Shown here one piece after another: positions 7,236 to 14,757 of a stretch of 64,000 bases of DNA. The position numbers were made by a program, and so were the translations under genes. The stretch spans positions 4,892-68,891 of the forward strand of contig CAZRDR010000021.1 of NCBI GenBank assembly GCA_964598995.1. The letters are read 5' to 3'. Positions within the stretch are counted from its first letter, which is position 1, and every line of letters begins with the position of its first letter. The notes under the pieces are model-generated. The model was not told the origin of the DNA, searched no databases, and was given only the letters and a program-made list of their open reading frames with translations. The DNA comes from JACROF01 sp964598995. Lineage in GTDB: Bacteria; Patescibacteriota; Microgenomatia; Levybacterales; UBA12049.

Positions 7236-9131
7236 TTACTCAACGACTTCGCCTTCAACAGGCTCGTCTTTGTTTTTATCAGAATCCTTCTTCTCCTCTG
7301 ATGTTCCTGTATTTTCAGATGAAGCATCGGTCGAAGTATTAGCAGCATTCATCGCCTCACCAATTTTCATAAGAGTATCTGACAGCTCTTTGGTCTTTGC
7401 TTCAATTTCATCTTTACTGCCAGATTCCAAAACATCTTTGAGAGCTTTAATCTTGTCCTCAACTTCTTTCTTAGTATCCTCTTGTACTTTATCCCCAGCA
7501 TCTTTGAGAGCTTTCTCGGCTGTAAAGATAAGTGAATCAGCTTGGTTACGTGCCTCGACCTGAGCTTTTTTCTCTTCATCTTCTTTTGCATGCATCTCGG
7601 CTTCTTTCGTCATGCGCTCGACTTCATCCTTAGACAGGCCAGTTGACCCCTGGATCTTAATACTCTGTTCCTTACCACTTGCTTTATCCTTAGCTTTAAC
7701 ACTGAGGATTCCACTTGCATCGATATCGAAAGTGACTTCGACCTGAGGCATACCACGAGGTGCTGGTGGGATACCATCTAAGATAAATCGACCGAGTGAC
7801 TTGTTATCTGCAGCCATAGGACGCTCTCCCTGGAGAACATTAATTTCAACTTGTGTCTGGTTATCAGCTGCTGTTGAGAAGACCTGTGACTTACTGGTCG
7901 GGATAGTCGTATTGCGTGAGATAAGAGGAGTTGATACGCCGCCTAGTGTCTCAAGACCAAGAGTTAATGGAGTAACGTCTAGAAGTAACACATCTTTGAC
8001 GTCTCCTGAGAGAACGCCTCCCTGAACAGCCGCTCCGATTGCGACGACTTCATCTGGGTTAACTGATTTGTTAGGCTCTTTACCAAAGAACTTAGATACC
8101 GTCTCGACAATCTTTGGCATGCGAGTCATTCCGCCAACGAGTACGATTTCATCTATTGCTGACTTCTCAACACCCGCATCTTTGAGCGCTAACTCAACAG
8201 GCTTTAATGTCTTTTGGACGAGATCATCGACGAGCTGTTCTAATTTCGCACGAGTTAAGGTCATCGTGAGATGAAGTGGACCATTTTCACCTTGGGTAAT
8301 AAATGGCTGATTGATTTGTGCTTCTTGAGAAGTTGAGAGCTCGATCTTTGCTTTTTCTGCTGATTCTTTCAGACGCTGAAGAGCCTGGGCATCTTTACGA
8401 AGATCGATATTATTTTCTTTCTTAAACTCATCTGCGAGGTAATCGATGATGACCTGGTCGAAGTCGTCTCCGCCGAGGTGAGTATCACCATTGGTTGATT
8501 TAACTTCATAGACGCCATCACCAAGCTCCAAAATTGAGATATCGAATGTTCCGCCTCCAAGGTCATAGACTGCGATCGTATGTGCATTTTGCTTATCGAG
8601 TCCGTAGGCGAGTGCTGCAGCGGTAGGCTCATTAATAATTCGCTTTACATCAAGTCCAGCGATCTCTCCAGCTTGTTTGGTAGCTTGGCGCTGACTGTCG
8701 TCAAAGTAGGCGGGAACAGTAATAACTGCTTCAGTAACTTTTTCTCCTAAATATGCCTCTGCATCAGATTTGATTTTCTGGAGGATCATAGCAGATACTT
8801 CTTGAGGAGTGTAGGTCTTACCATCAACTTCAACTACAGCCATATCATCACGGCCTGCTTTGACTGTATATGGCAGCCATTTCATATCACGCTGGACTGA
8901 CTCGTCATGGAACTTCTTACCCATCAGACGTTTTACTGAAAAAATCGTCTCTTTAGGCTTTAAGACCATCTGACGCTTGGCCACGTCCCCTACGACATGC
9001 GTCTTTGGATCAACAACTGATGGGATAACATTTCTTCCCTCAGCTGAGTGGATGACCTTTGGTGATCCACCCTCCATCACAGCCATAGCTGAATTTGTTG
9101 TACCTAAATCAATTCCAATTATTTTTGCCAT
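7236..9131 (-). CDS. dnaK: Hsp70 chaperone DnaK
   Basis: Full-length, 631 residues. The actin-like ATPase domain (~1-375) contains GIDLGTTNS near the N-terminus, the phosphate-2 segment YDLGGGTFDISIL and the adenosine motif VLVGGMTRMP. The hydrophobic linker DVLLLDVTPL precedes the beta substrate-binding domain and helical lid. The acidic C-terminal tail ends in EGEVVE. DnaK folds and holds proteins with DnaJ and GrpE, all encoded here. The start follows the grpE stop as TAATATG. The gene is co-transcribed from the CIRCE-controlled hrcA promoter, and an intrinsic terminator follows it. Confidence 0.98.
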   Translation of the reverse strand: MAKIIGIDLGTTNSAMAVMEGGSPKVIHSAEGRNVIPSVVDPKTHVVGDVAKRQMVLKPKETIFSVKRLMGKKFHDESVQRDMKWLPYTVKAGRDDMAVVEVDGKTYTPQEVSAMILQKIKSDAEAYLGEKVTEAVITVPAYFDDSQRQATKQAGEIAGLDVKRIINEPTAAALAYGLDKQNAHTIAVYDLGGGTFDISILELGDGVYEVKSTNGDTHLGGDDFDQVIIDYLADEFKKENNIDLRKDAQALQRLKESAEKAKIELSTSQEAQINQPFITQGENGPLHLTMTLTRAKLEQLVDDLVQKTLKPVELALKDAGVEKSAIDEIVLVGGMTRMPKIVETVSKFFGKEPNKSVNPDEVVAIGAAVQGGVLSGDVKDVLLLDVTPLTLGLETLGGVSTPLISRNTTIPTSKSQVFSTAADNQTQVEINVLQGERPMAADNKSLGRFILDGIPPAPRGMPQVEVTFDIDASGILSVKAKDKASGKEQSIKIQGSTGLSKDEVERMTKEAEMHAKEDEEKKAQVEARNQADSLIFTAEKALKDAGDKVQEDTKKEVEDKIKALKDVLESGSKDEIEAKTKELSDTLMKIGEAMNAANTSTDASSENTGTSEEKKDSDKNKDEPVEGEVVE

Positions 9132-9132
9132 A

Positions 9133-9633
9133 TTAATTACTTTCTTTCTGACCGTTTCCTACGACGACTTGCGCCGCGCGTAAGAGTTTGTCATGCAGCA
9201 AGTATCCTGTGCGTACTTCCTGTATAACAACTCCATCCTTACCCGGACCGGTAGTCACGACTTCCATAGTTACTGGATCAAAATCCTTTCCAATAGTCTC
9301 GATCTTGGTTACTCCATCAGATTTTAATGTCTGAAGAAATTGATCGGTAACTATTTTTAAAGTTCTGTTCTCTTCGTGCTGTTGAGCAAGTATTAATGTA
9401 TCCAAAATTGGTAAAAATCTCAACAGTAATTCCTTGTTACTTGATTGAATTAGAACCAATCGTTCTTCCCGTACTCTTTTCTCAAGATTCTGATAATCTG
9501 CGATCGCTCTTAAGCGAGCATTCTCAGCAATCTGTAATTTCTCCTCGCACTCATCGTGACTCTGCTCTTCGCGTTCGACCTCATTTACTGTCTCTCCAAT
9601 CTCTTCTTCTGGTTTTGTCGTTTTCTTATCCAT
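9133..9633 (-). CDS. grpE: Nucleotide exchange factor GrpE
   Basis: Homodimeric exchange factor that releases ADP from DnaK. The N-terminal half is a charged coiled coil (EETVNEVEREEQSHDECEEK region) leading to the family segment RAIADYQNLEKR. The C-terminal beta domain includes FDPVTMEVV and ends with the typical GYLLHDKLLRAAQVVVG. I place the start at 9633, giving 166 residues. That ATG overlaps the hrcA stop as TAATG and has AAAGGA five nucleotides upstream. The in-frame ATG at 9639 abuts the same AGGA with no spacing, so it is less likely. Confidence 0.93.
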   Translation of the reverse strand: MDKKTTKPEEEIGETVNEVEREEQSHDECEEKLQIAENARLRAIADYQNLEKRVREERLVLIQSSNKELLLRFLPILDTLILAQQHEENRTLKIVTDQFLQTLKSDGVTKIETIGKDFDPVTMEVVTTGPGKDGVVIQEVRTGYLLHDKLLRAAQVVVGNGQKESN

Positions 9634-10373
9634 TACCATCCTTTTGCAACTGTCTCGATGAGGTCACCAAAGTAACGAACAGTCGGTACTACCATTGTAT
9701 AGTTAAGTCGCACTGGACCAATTACACCGATCTGTCCTGCTCCATGCATTGGCGTCTCGTACTGGGTATAGACAAAACTATACGGACCATGCAGTCTCTG
9801 ACCTAAGTCTTCACCCATCAGAACATGAATGTCTTCGCTGTCAGAACTAAATCTGCTACAGAGATCGAAGAAATAATCTTCCTCATCAAGTGTCGCTAAG
9901 AGCGTCTTGGTGATAACGATATCATAAAATTCAGGCATTTCTAAGATATTTGAATAGCATGAGATGAAGACATCTCCTTCACTAGTTGTCGCGATAGCGA
10001 GTGTCCTTGTCTTATTTGCTAACGAGCGGGTTGCTTCCTTTAAGAAGCGCTGCATCTTTTCTCGGTAATCCCAAACTTTTTCTTTAAGCGCTACTTCCTC
10101 AACAGTTGATAGCTCTTTTTCCTTCATCAGCTGAGTTACATAGAACTTCATACCGATAGGAGTAGGAACACGTCCAGCTGAAGAGTGAGGCTTTTTAAGA
10201 TAGCCAAACTCAGAGAGTCTGACCATTTCATTTCGAATAGTCGCAGGAGAAGCACTAAGATTGTATTTCTTCTCAAGCGTCTCCGAACCTACCGGTTCAG
10301 CCGTATTGATGTATTCCTCAATAATAGCTTTAAGAATTTCAATCTGTCGTTGGGTTAGATTGTGCATATGCAT
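9633..10373 (-). CDS. hrcA: Heat-inducible transcription repressor HrcA (short form)
   Basis: The N-terminal winged helix (~1-70) carries the HrcA signature: RQIEILKAIIEEYI, the AEPVGSETL segment, SPATIRNEM and the wing HSSAGRVPT. HrcA binds CIRCE operators and represses heat-shock genes; a CIRCE lies over this operon's own promoter. At 246 residues it is clearly shorter than the usual ~340, with the GAF-like and insert regions reduced. It is the first gene of hrcA-grpE-dnaK-PHP-dnaJ. Predicted transcription starts only ~13 nt before the ATG and no Shine-Dalgarno sequence is seen. The Met at codon 3 is an alternative start. Confidence 0.93.
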   Translation of the reverse strand: MHMHNLTQRQIEILKAIIEEYINTAEPVGSETLEKKYNLSASPATIRNEMVRLSEFGYLKKPHSSAGRVPTPIGMKFYVTQLMKEKELSTVEEVALKEKVWDYREKMQRFLKEATRSLANKTRTLAIATTSEGDVFISCYSNILEMPEFYDIVITKTLLATLDEEDYFFDLCSRFSSDSEDIHVLMGEDLGQRLHGPYSFVYTQYETPMHGAGQIGVIGPVRLNYTMVVPTVRYFGDLIETVAKGW

Positions 10374-10385
10374 TACCGGACAAGA

Positions 10386-10422
10386 TTAGCAGTATGATAA
10401 CAAGAGTGCTAGGACTTGTCAA
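10386..10422 (-). promoter_or_regulatory. Heat-shock promoter overlapped by a CIRCE operator
   Basis: Minus strand: perfect -35 TTGACA (10422-10417), 17-nt spacer, -10 TATCAT (10399-10394). The inverted repeat TTAGCAGTA-N9-GAGTGCTAG (10386-10412) is a slightly degenerate CIRCE (consensus TTAGCACTC-N9-GAGTGCTAA). It covers the spacer and the -10, so bound HrcA would block RNA polymerase. Confidence 0.9.
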
Positions 10423-10453
10423 GCCCATAATTGGAATATTTTTGAAGCTAGTG

Positions 10454-10482
10454 TTGTAAGAGTACAGTAAATTCTTTATGCT
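10454..10482 (+). promoter_or_regulatory. Candidate promoter for the 114-residue membrane protein (leaderless)
   Basis: TTGTAA (10454-10459), 17-nt spacer, TATGCT (10477-10482). The predicted start of transcription falls on the ATG at 10489. Confidence 0.4.
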
Positions 10483-10488
10483 TTATCT

Positions 10489-10833
10489 ATGCGAAAAAAT
10501 AAAAAAAGAAACATTATTTACCTTATCAGTAGTATTGTCTCACTCGTCAGTCTTCTGCTGATCATTTTTTTTCTGCCGCCATTTACCACACTCCAACTCT
10601 TATTCCTTATCATCCAGCCGGTCATGCTCCTCTTTCTTCCGCTCATCGTACTTCTTTTTAGTTTACCAGCATTTATCTTTAAGACTCGAAAGCATGGCAT
10701 CTTCCTTAGTATTTTTGTCGTTACGTATCTGTTATTCCGTCTCAACGGCCTCACGCATCCGATCTTCTTAGTTCTTCTCGTAGGACTCCTCTTGATGCTT
10801 GAGTTCCTGTTCAGCAACCGCCAGCCTCAATAA
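10489..10833 (+). CDS. Small hydrophobic membrane protein, function unknown
   Basis: A 114-residue protein with a basic N-terminus (RKNKKR) and three to four hydrophobic segments (~9-28, 35-63, 71-85, 90-108), so an integral membrane protein with few polar residues. No family motif is recognised. It is transcribed divergently from the heat-shock operon. A TATGCT hexamer ends 6 nt before the ATG, fitting the leaderless pattern seen elsewhere in the window. The stop is followed directly by the metG promoter, so it looks like a single-gene unit. No function is proposed. Confidence 0.65.
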   Translation: MRKNKKRNIIYLISSIVSLVSLLLIIFFLPPFTTLQLLFLIIQPVMLLFLPLIVLLFSLPAFIFKTRKHGIFLSIFVVTYLLFRLNGLTHPIFLVLLVGLLLMLEFLFSNRQPQ

Positions 10834-10836
10834 AGG

Positions 10837-10865
10837 TTGCTGGAGGCTCACTCCTCTGGTACAAT
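10837..10865 (+). promoter_or_regulatory. Candidate promoter of metG
   Basis: TTGCTG (10837-10842), 17-nt spacer, TACAAT (10860-10865). Predicted transcript start near 10872, which leaves a leader of about 137 nt before metG. Confidence 0.45.
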
Positions 10866-10871
10866 TCAGTA

Positions 10872-11008
10872 GCTGTTAATGCTTACAAGTGCTGCATTGG
10901 ATGCAGTACAAGGAAGAATCGAGCAGCGGAATAAGACGTACTGATATGTACGTTGTTGAGCAACGCAGATTCTGACGCAGGAATGCGCCAACTGCAGAAC
11001 TTGTACTT
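10872..11008 (+). promoter_or_regulatory. Structured metG leader (closing stem with internal hairpins)
   Basis: A long-range stem pairs 10884-10900 with 10988-11005 (16 pairs, one mismatch, one bulge). It ends three nucleotides before the metG ATG. Inside are AGAATC/GATTCT (10915-10920/10968-10973), ACGTAC/GTACGT (10936-10941/10948-10953), GTTG/CAAC, and CGCA-GGAA-TGCG with a GNRA-type loop (10976-10987). No T-box, SAM or other riboswitch core was recognised. Confidence 0.6.
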
Positions 11009-12424
11009 ATGAATAAGTTTTATCTTACCAGTGCCATTCCTTATGTAAATGCGCGTCCCCACATCGGTCATGCATTGGAGTTCCTCCAAGCTGACACGAT
11101 TCGTCGCTATCGAAAGCTTTTAGGTGATGACGTGTTGTATCTATGTGGTTCAGATGAAAATGCGATAAAAAATGTCCAGGCTGCCGAAAAAGCAGGTCAG
11201 CCTATTCAGGAATTTATCGACGAAAATGCCAAGTATTTTGAGGAACTGGCAAAGGAGCTGAATGTCGAATTTGATGTCTTCCAGAAAGGTAGTAGTGATG
11301 ATCATAAAATAGCCAGTCAGCGACTCTGGGAGTTATGCGATAAAAATGGTGATATCTATAAAAAGGCCTACAAAGGTCTTTATTGTGTCGGCTGTGAAGA
11401 ATTTAAGAGTCCAAGCGAACTAAACGAACAAGGCGAGTGCCCTGAGCATCCTGGCAAACCACTTGAGGAAATTGAAGAGGAAAATTATTTCTTTAAATTA
11501 TCAAACTATCAGGACCAACTCTTAGAGCTTATCGAATCAGATGAGTACAAAATTATTCCTGAGTTTAGAAAAAATGAAATAGTCTCGTTTATTAAATCTG
11601 GTCTGCAGGACTTTAGTATCTCCCGCAGTAATGAGCGTGCAAAGAACTGGGGAGTACCAGTCCCAGGTGACGATTCACAAAGAATTTATGTCTGGTTCGA
11701 TGCGCTCAACATCTACCAGTCAGGAATTGGCTTTGGTACTAATGAAGAAAAGTACAACAAATGGTGGCCGGCTAATCTCCATGTCGTTGGTAAAGGTATC
11801 ATCAGATTCCACGCTGTCTACTGGCCAGCGATTCTATTATCTGCTGGACTAAAACTCCCTAAAGCACTTTTCGTCCACGAGTATTTCACCGTCAATGGTC
11901 AAAAGATGTCCAAGACACTTGGCAATGTGGTTAATCCTATCGATATCACCGCCAAATATGGCACTGATGCCCTCAGATATTACTGTCTCGCCAAAATATC
12001 ACCATTCCAGGACGGTGATTTTTCTGAAGAGAGATTAAAAGAAGTCTACAACTCAGACCTTGCCAATGGCCTGGGAAATTTAGTCGCGCGTGTCGCCCGA
12101 TTAGCTGAGAAACACCAAATTAGTCTTAATCAAAAAGATCAAGCCTTAACTCAAGAAGTTAATGCAGCTTTAACTGATTACAAATTTAACGAGGCACTTG
12201 GCGAAGTGTGGCGACTTATCACCAAAGCTGACCAGCAAATCAACGAGACAAAGCCATGGGAACTTGAGGGAGAGAAGGCTAAAGAAGTATTATCTGATCT
12301 TTCGGAACAAATCGCGATTATTGCGTATAATCTCCAGCCTTTCTTACCTGCAACAGCAGAAAAAATTCTCAGTCAATTCTCAGGCGAGATTAAAAGCTCA
12401 ACTCCACTTTTCCCAAGACTTTAG
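11009..12424 (+). CDS. metG: Methionyl-tRNA synthetase (minimal form)
   Basis: Class I synthetase charging tRNA-Met. The HIGH signature is at residues 18-21 and the KMSKS loop is KMSKT near 299-303. A zinc-knuckle insert (CVGCEEF, then CPEHP) lies at ~130-155, and the helical anticodon-binding domain follows KMSKT. The protein stops at 471 residues, so it lacks the C-terminal EMAP/Arc1p-like tRNA-binding domain of longer enzymes. The start lies immediately after the closing stem of a structured leader, so folding could mask the initiation site. It is followed by tatD after 5 nt, so they are probably co-transcribed. Confidence 0.96.
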   Translation: MNKFYLTSAIPYVNARPHIGHALEFLQADTIRRYRKLLGDDVLYLCGSDENAIKNVQAAEKAGQPIQEFIDENAKYFEELAKELNVEFDVFQKGSSDDHKIASQRLWELCDKNGDIYKKAYKGLYCVGCEEFKSPSELNEQGECPEHPGKPLEEIEEENYFFKLSNYQDQLLELIESDEYKIIPEFRKNEIVSFIKSGLQDFSISRSNERAKNWGVPVPGDDSQRIYVWFDALNIYQSGIGFGTNEEKYNKWWPANLHVVGKGIIRFHAVYWPAILLSAGLKLPKALFVHEYFTVNGQKMSKTLGNVVNPIDITAKYGTDALRYYCLAKISPFQDGDFSEERLKEVYNSDLANGLGNLVARVARLAEKHQISLNQKDQALTQEVNAALTDYKFNEALGEVWRLITKADQQINETKPWELEGEKAKEVLSDLSEQIAIIAYNLQPFLPATAEKILSQFSGEIKSSTPLFPRL

Positions 12425-12429
12425 TCACT

Positions 12430-13236
12430 ATGATCGATGTTCACTGTCATCTTAATTTTCATAGCTTTGAAAAAGACTATGATGAAGTAATCAAGAGTGC
12501 GCTTAGTAAAGGTGTTACGCGTATCATTAATACCGGTACCAAACATGACTCCAGTCAATGGGCCGTCGATCTAGCTAAAAAGTACGATGAGTTATACGCA
12601 ATCGTCGGAGTTCACCCACATCACGCGGATAAAGTCGAGTTGGGAGAAAACTGGATTGAAGAATTAGAAAAAATCGCTCTTCAGGATAAAGTCGTAGGAA
12701 TTGGCGAGATAGGCCTAGATTATTTTAGCTATCAGTCAAATGGCGTTGTTGATCCTACATTACAAAAAGAAGTATTTGACGCACAGATAGAGCTAGCACA
12801 TAAGCTTCACCTACCTCTCCAAATTCATAACCGCTTAGCTGGCGAGGATGTAATCGCGATGCTGAAAGAGCGTAAGCATCTCCTTGAGGCAGTTCCAGGC
12901 ATGTTCCATTGTTTTGCAGGTTCTAAAGAGGTCCTCAAAGACGCTTTAGATATGGGCTTTTTTATTGGGTTTGATGGGAACAGTACCTATCCAGGTCTCG
13001 CTCCTAAAGAGACGGTAGAACTGCGAGAGCTAATGCAGCTTACCCCTCTTGAGCGTATTGTAACCGAGACAGATAGTCCTTATCTCACTCCTGTCCCGCA
13101 TCGAGGAAAACGTAATATGCCTGAGTATGTTATCTTAGTTGGCAAGTTCGTAAGCGAGATTAAAGGTGTCTCTTACGATCAAATTGTGGAACAAACGACC
13201 AAAAACGTCTATACTATCTTTACTCGGATGAAATAA
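12430..13236 (+). CDS. tatD: TatD-family metal-dependent DNase
   Basis: A 268-residue TIM-barrel hydrolase of the TatD/YcfH family. Metal-binding motifs appear in order: DVHCHL at the start, GVHPHHA (~58-64), GEIGLDY (~92-98), QIHNR (~128-132), FHCFAGS (~157-163) and ETDSPYL (~215-221). Characterised members are 3'-5' DNA exonucleases used in repair and DNA degradation. The ATG lies 5 nt after the metG stop; TatD genes commonly follow metG in bacteria, which supports an operon. The protein is of normal length with no odd features. Confidence 0.95.
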   Translation: MIDVHCHLNFHSFEKDYDEVIKSALSKGVTRIINTGTKHDSSQWAVDLAKKYDELYAIVGVHPHHADKVELGENWIEELEKIALQDKVVGIGEIGLDYFSYQSNGVVDPTLQKEVFDAQIELAHKLHLPLQIHNRLAGEDVIAMLKERKHLLEAVPGMFHCFAGSKEVLKDALDMGFFIGFDGNSTYPGLAPKETVELRELMQLTPLERIVTETDSPYLTPVPHRGKRNMPEYVILVGKFVSEIKGVSYDQIVEQTTKNVYTIFTRMK

Positions 13237-13263
13237 AGCCGTATCGTGCTGCCTATACCCACT

Positions 13264-14757
13264 ATGACAGATCATTTTGATAGATTATTTACCCGCTACC
13301 CCATCAAGACCAAGCGTTTTTTAGAACTCATGCCTGGACTTCTCTCCTGGACTGTCATCCTCTCACCTATCTGGGCCTCACTCTTAGCACCTACGCTCCT
13401 TGCCTACTTCATCCTCTTTTTTGATACCTATTGGTTCTACAAATCATACTCGCTCGTCATTAATGCCTATCGCGGTGCAAAACGCATCAAGCAAGCAGAA
13501 AGAGCTAACTGGCTCGAGAAAGCTAAAAAGTATGACGACTATCGCAAGGTTCAGCATATTTTGATCATCCCAAGCTACAAAGAAAGTGTGGCAAAGATGC
13601 GAACGACCATCGAGAACCTCTCACGCCAAACACTTCCCTTAGACCAACTTCATGTCGTCCTGGCTATGGAAGAACGCGAAACTGAAGCTCCAGAAAAAGT
13701 CAAAGAAATTACTAATGAATTCAAAGGCAAATTCGGCAGCCTTTTTGCAACGTACCACGTTGATGCGCCTGGGGAGATTAAAGGAAAATCCTCTAACGAA
13801 GCCTTTGCCGGCAAAGCTGCCTACCAAAAACTTATTATTGAGGAAAAACTCGACATCGACTACGTCACGATCTCCAGCGTCGACGTTGATTCTATCTTTG
13901 ATAAACAGTTCTTCGCCTACCTCACCTATGCATTCTTAAGTGATGAAAAGCGCTATAACAAATTCTGGCAGTCTGCCACAGTTTTTTATAACAATATTTG
14001 GCAAGTACCAGCCCCAATTCGTATCCTCTCATTCTTCGGCAGTCTTTGGAGGACTTCTATGCTGGTTCAGGGAGATCGTCTAATTACTCAATCCACCTAC
14101 TCGCTCTCACTTAAACTCTTGCGAGATATTGGCTTCTGGGATGTTGATGTCATTCCTGAGGACTACCGCGTCTTCTTCAAAGCTTTCTTTAAGATGAAAG
14201 GTCAGGTCTGGACTGAGCCGATTTTCCTTAAGACCTCCATGGATGCAGCTTTCTCGCACGGTTATGTCAATAGTCTGAAGAATAAATACCATCAAGAGCG
14301 CAGATGGTCATGGGGAGTCTCAGATGACCCACTCTTCCTTAAATGGTGGTTCACCGTCCCAGGTGTTCCTTTTATGCGAAAAACGATTATGGTTTATCAT
14401 GTCGTTCTCGATCATTTCCTCTGGCCGGTTAACTGGTTCGTCGTAACGATTGCAGCCAACGTCATGCCTTTTGTAAATCCTGTTTTCTCACGAACTGAAC
14501 TTGGCTATATCTTACCTCGTGTTGCAGGATCGATCTTAACCTCAACGATCTTAGCTATTTTTGCCCTGATGTTCATCGACTATAAGAATCGTCCTGAGAA
14601 TACGACACTCTCTCTTCGCCGTAAGATATTCTTCCCTTTTGAATTTATTCTGATGCCTATCGTTGGATTTTTCCTTTCAGCGCTTCCTGCTTTGATATCT
14701 CATACGCAACTTATGTTAGGTAAGCGTATGGAGTACAAAGTAACTGATAAAGCATGA
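13264..14757 (+). CDS. Membrane glycosyltransferase, GT2 family
   Basis: About 497 residues from the ATG at 13264; a GTG at 13246 would add six. Two N-terminal membrane helices are followed by a cytosolic GT-A domain with IIPSYKES, a DVDS metal-binding motif, EDYR and QERRWSWG (the Q-x-x-R-W motif). Three or more membrane segments close the protein. The DxD, ED and QxxRW set is typical of processive GT2 enzymes such as cellulose, hyaluronan or chitin synthases, but the actual sugar cannot be told. It opens a cluster with a GT-C enzyme (overlapping ATGA), a WecA-like enzyme and a UbiA-family enzyme, pointing to envelope polysaccharide synthesis. Confidence 0.85.
   Translation: MTDHFDRLFTRYPIKTKRFLELMPGLLSWTVILSPIWASLLAPTLLAYFILFFDTYWFYKSYSLVINAYRGAKRIKQAERANWLEKAKKYDDYRKVQHILIIPSYKESVAKMRTTIENLSRQTLPLDQLHVVLAMEERETEAPEKVKEITNEFKGKFGSLFATYHVDAPGEIKGKSSNEAFAGKAAYQKLIIEEKLDIDYVTISSVDVDSIFDKQFFAYLTYAFLSDEKRYNKFWQSATVFYNNIWQVPAPIRILSFFGSLWRTSMLVQGDRLITQSTYSLSLKLLRDIGFWDVDVIPEDYRVFFKAFFKMKGQVWTEPIFLKTSMDAAFSHGYVNSLKNKYHQERRWSWGVSDDPLFLKWWFTVPGVPFMRKTIMVYHVVLDHFLWPVNWFVVTIAANVMPFVNPVFSRTELGYILPRVAGSILTSTILAIFALMFIDYKNRPENTTLSLRRKIFFPFEFILMPIVGFFLSALPALISHTQLMLGKRMEYKVTDKA

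Noticed and set aside
10872..11008. metG leader as a T-box or SAM riboswitch
   Set aside because: No T-box sequence AGGGTGGNACCGCG, no specifier-loop pattern and no SAM core could be found.
10883..11089. Minus-strand ORF of 68 codons across the metG leader
   Set aside because: It runs through the structured leader and into metG antisense, with no motif or promoter; the pairing explains the sequence better.
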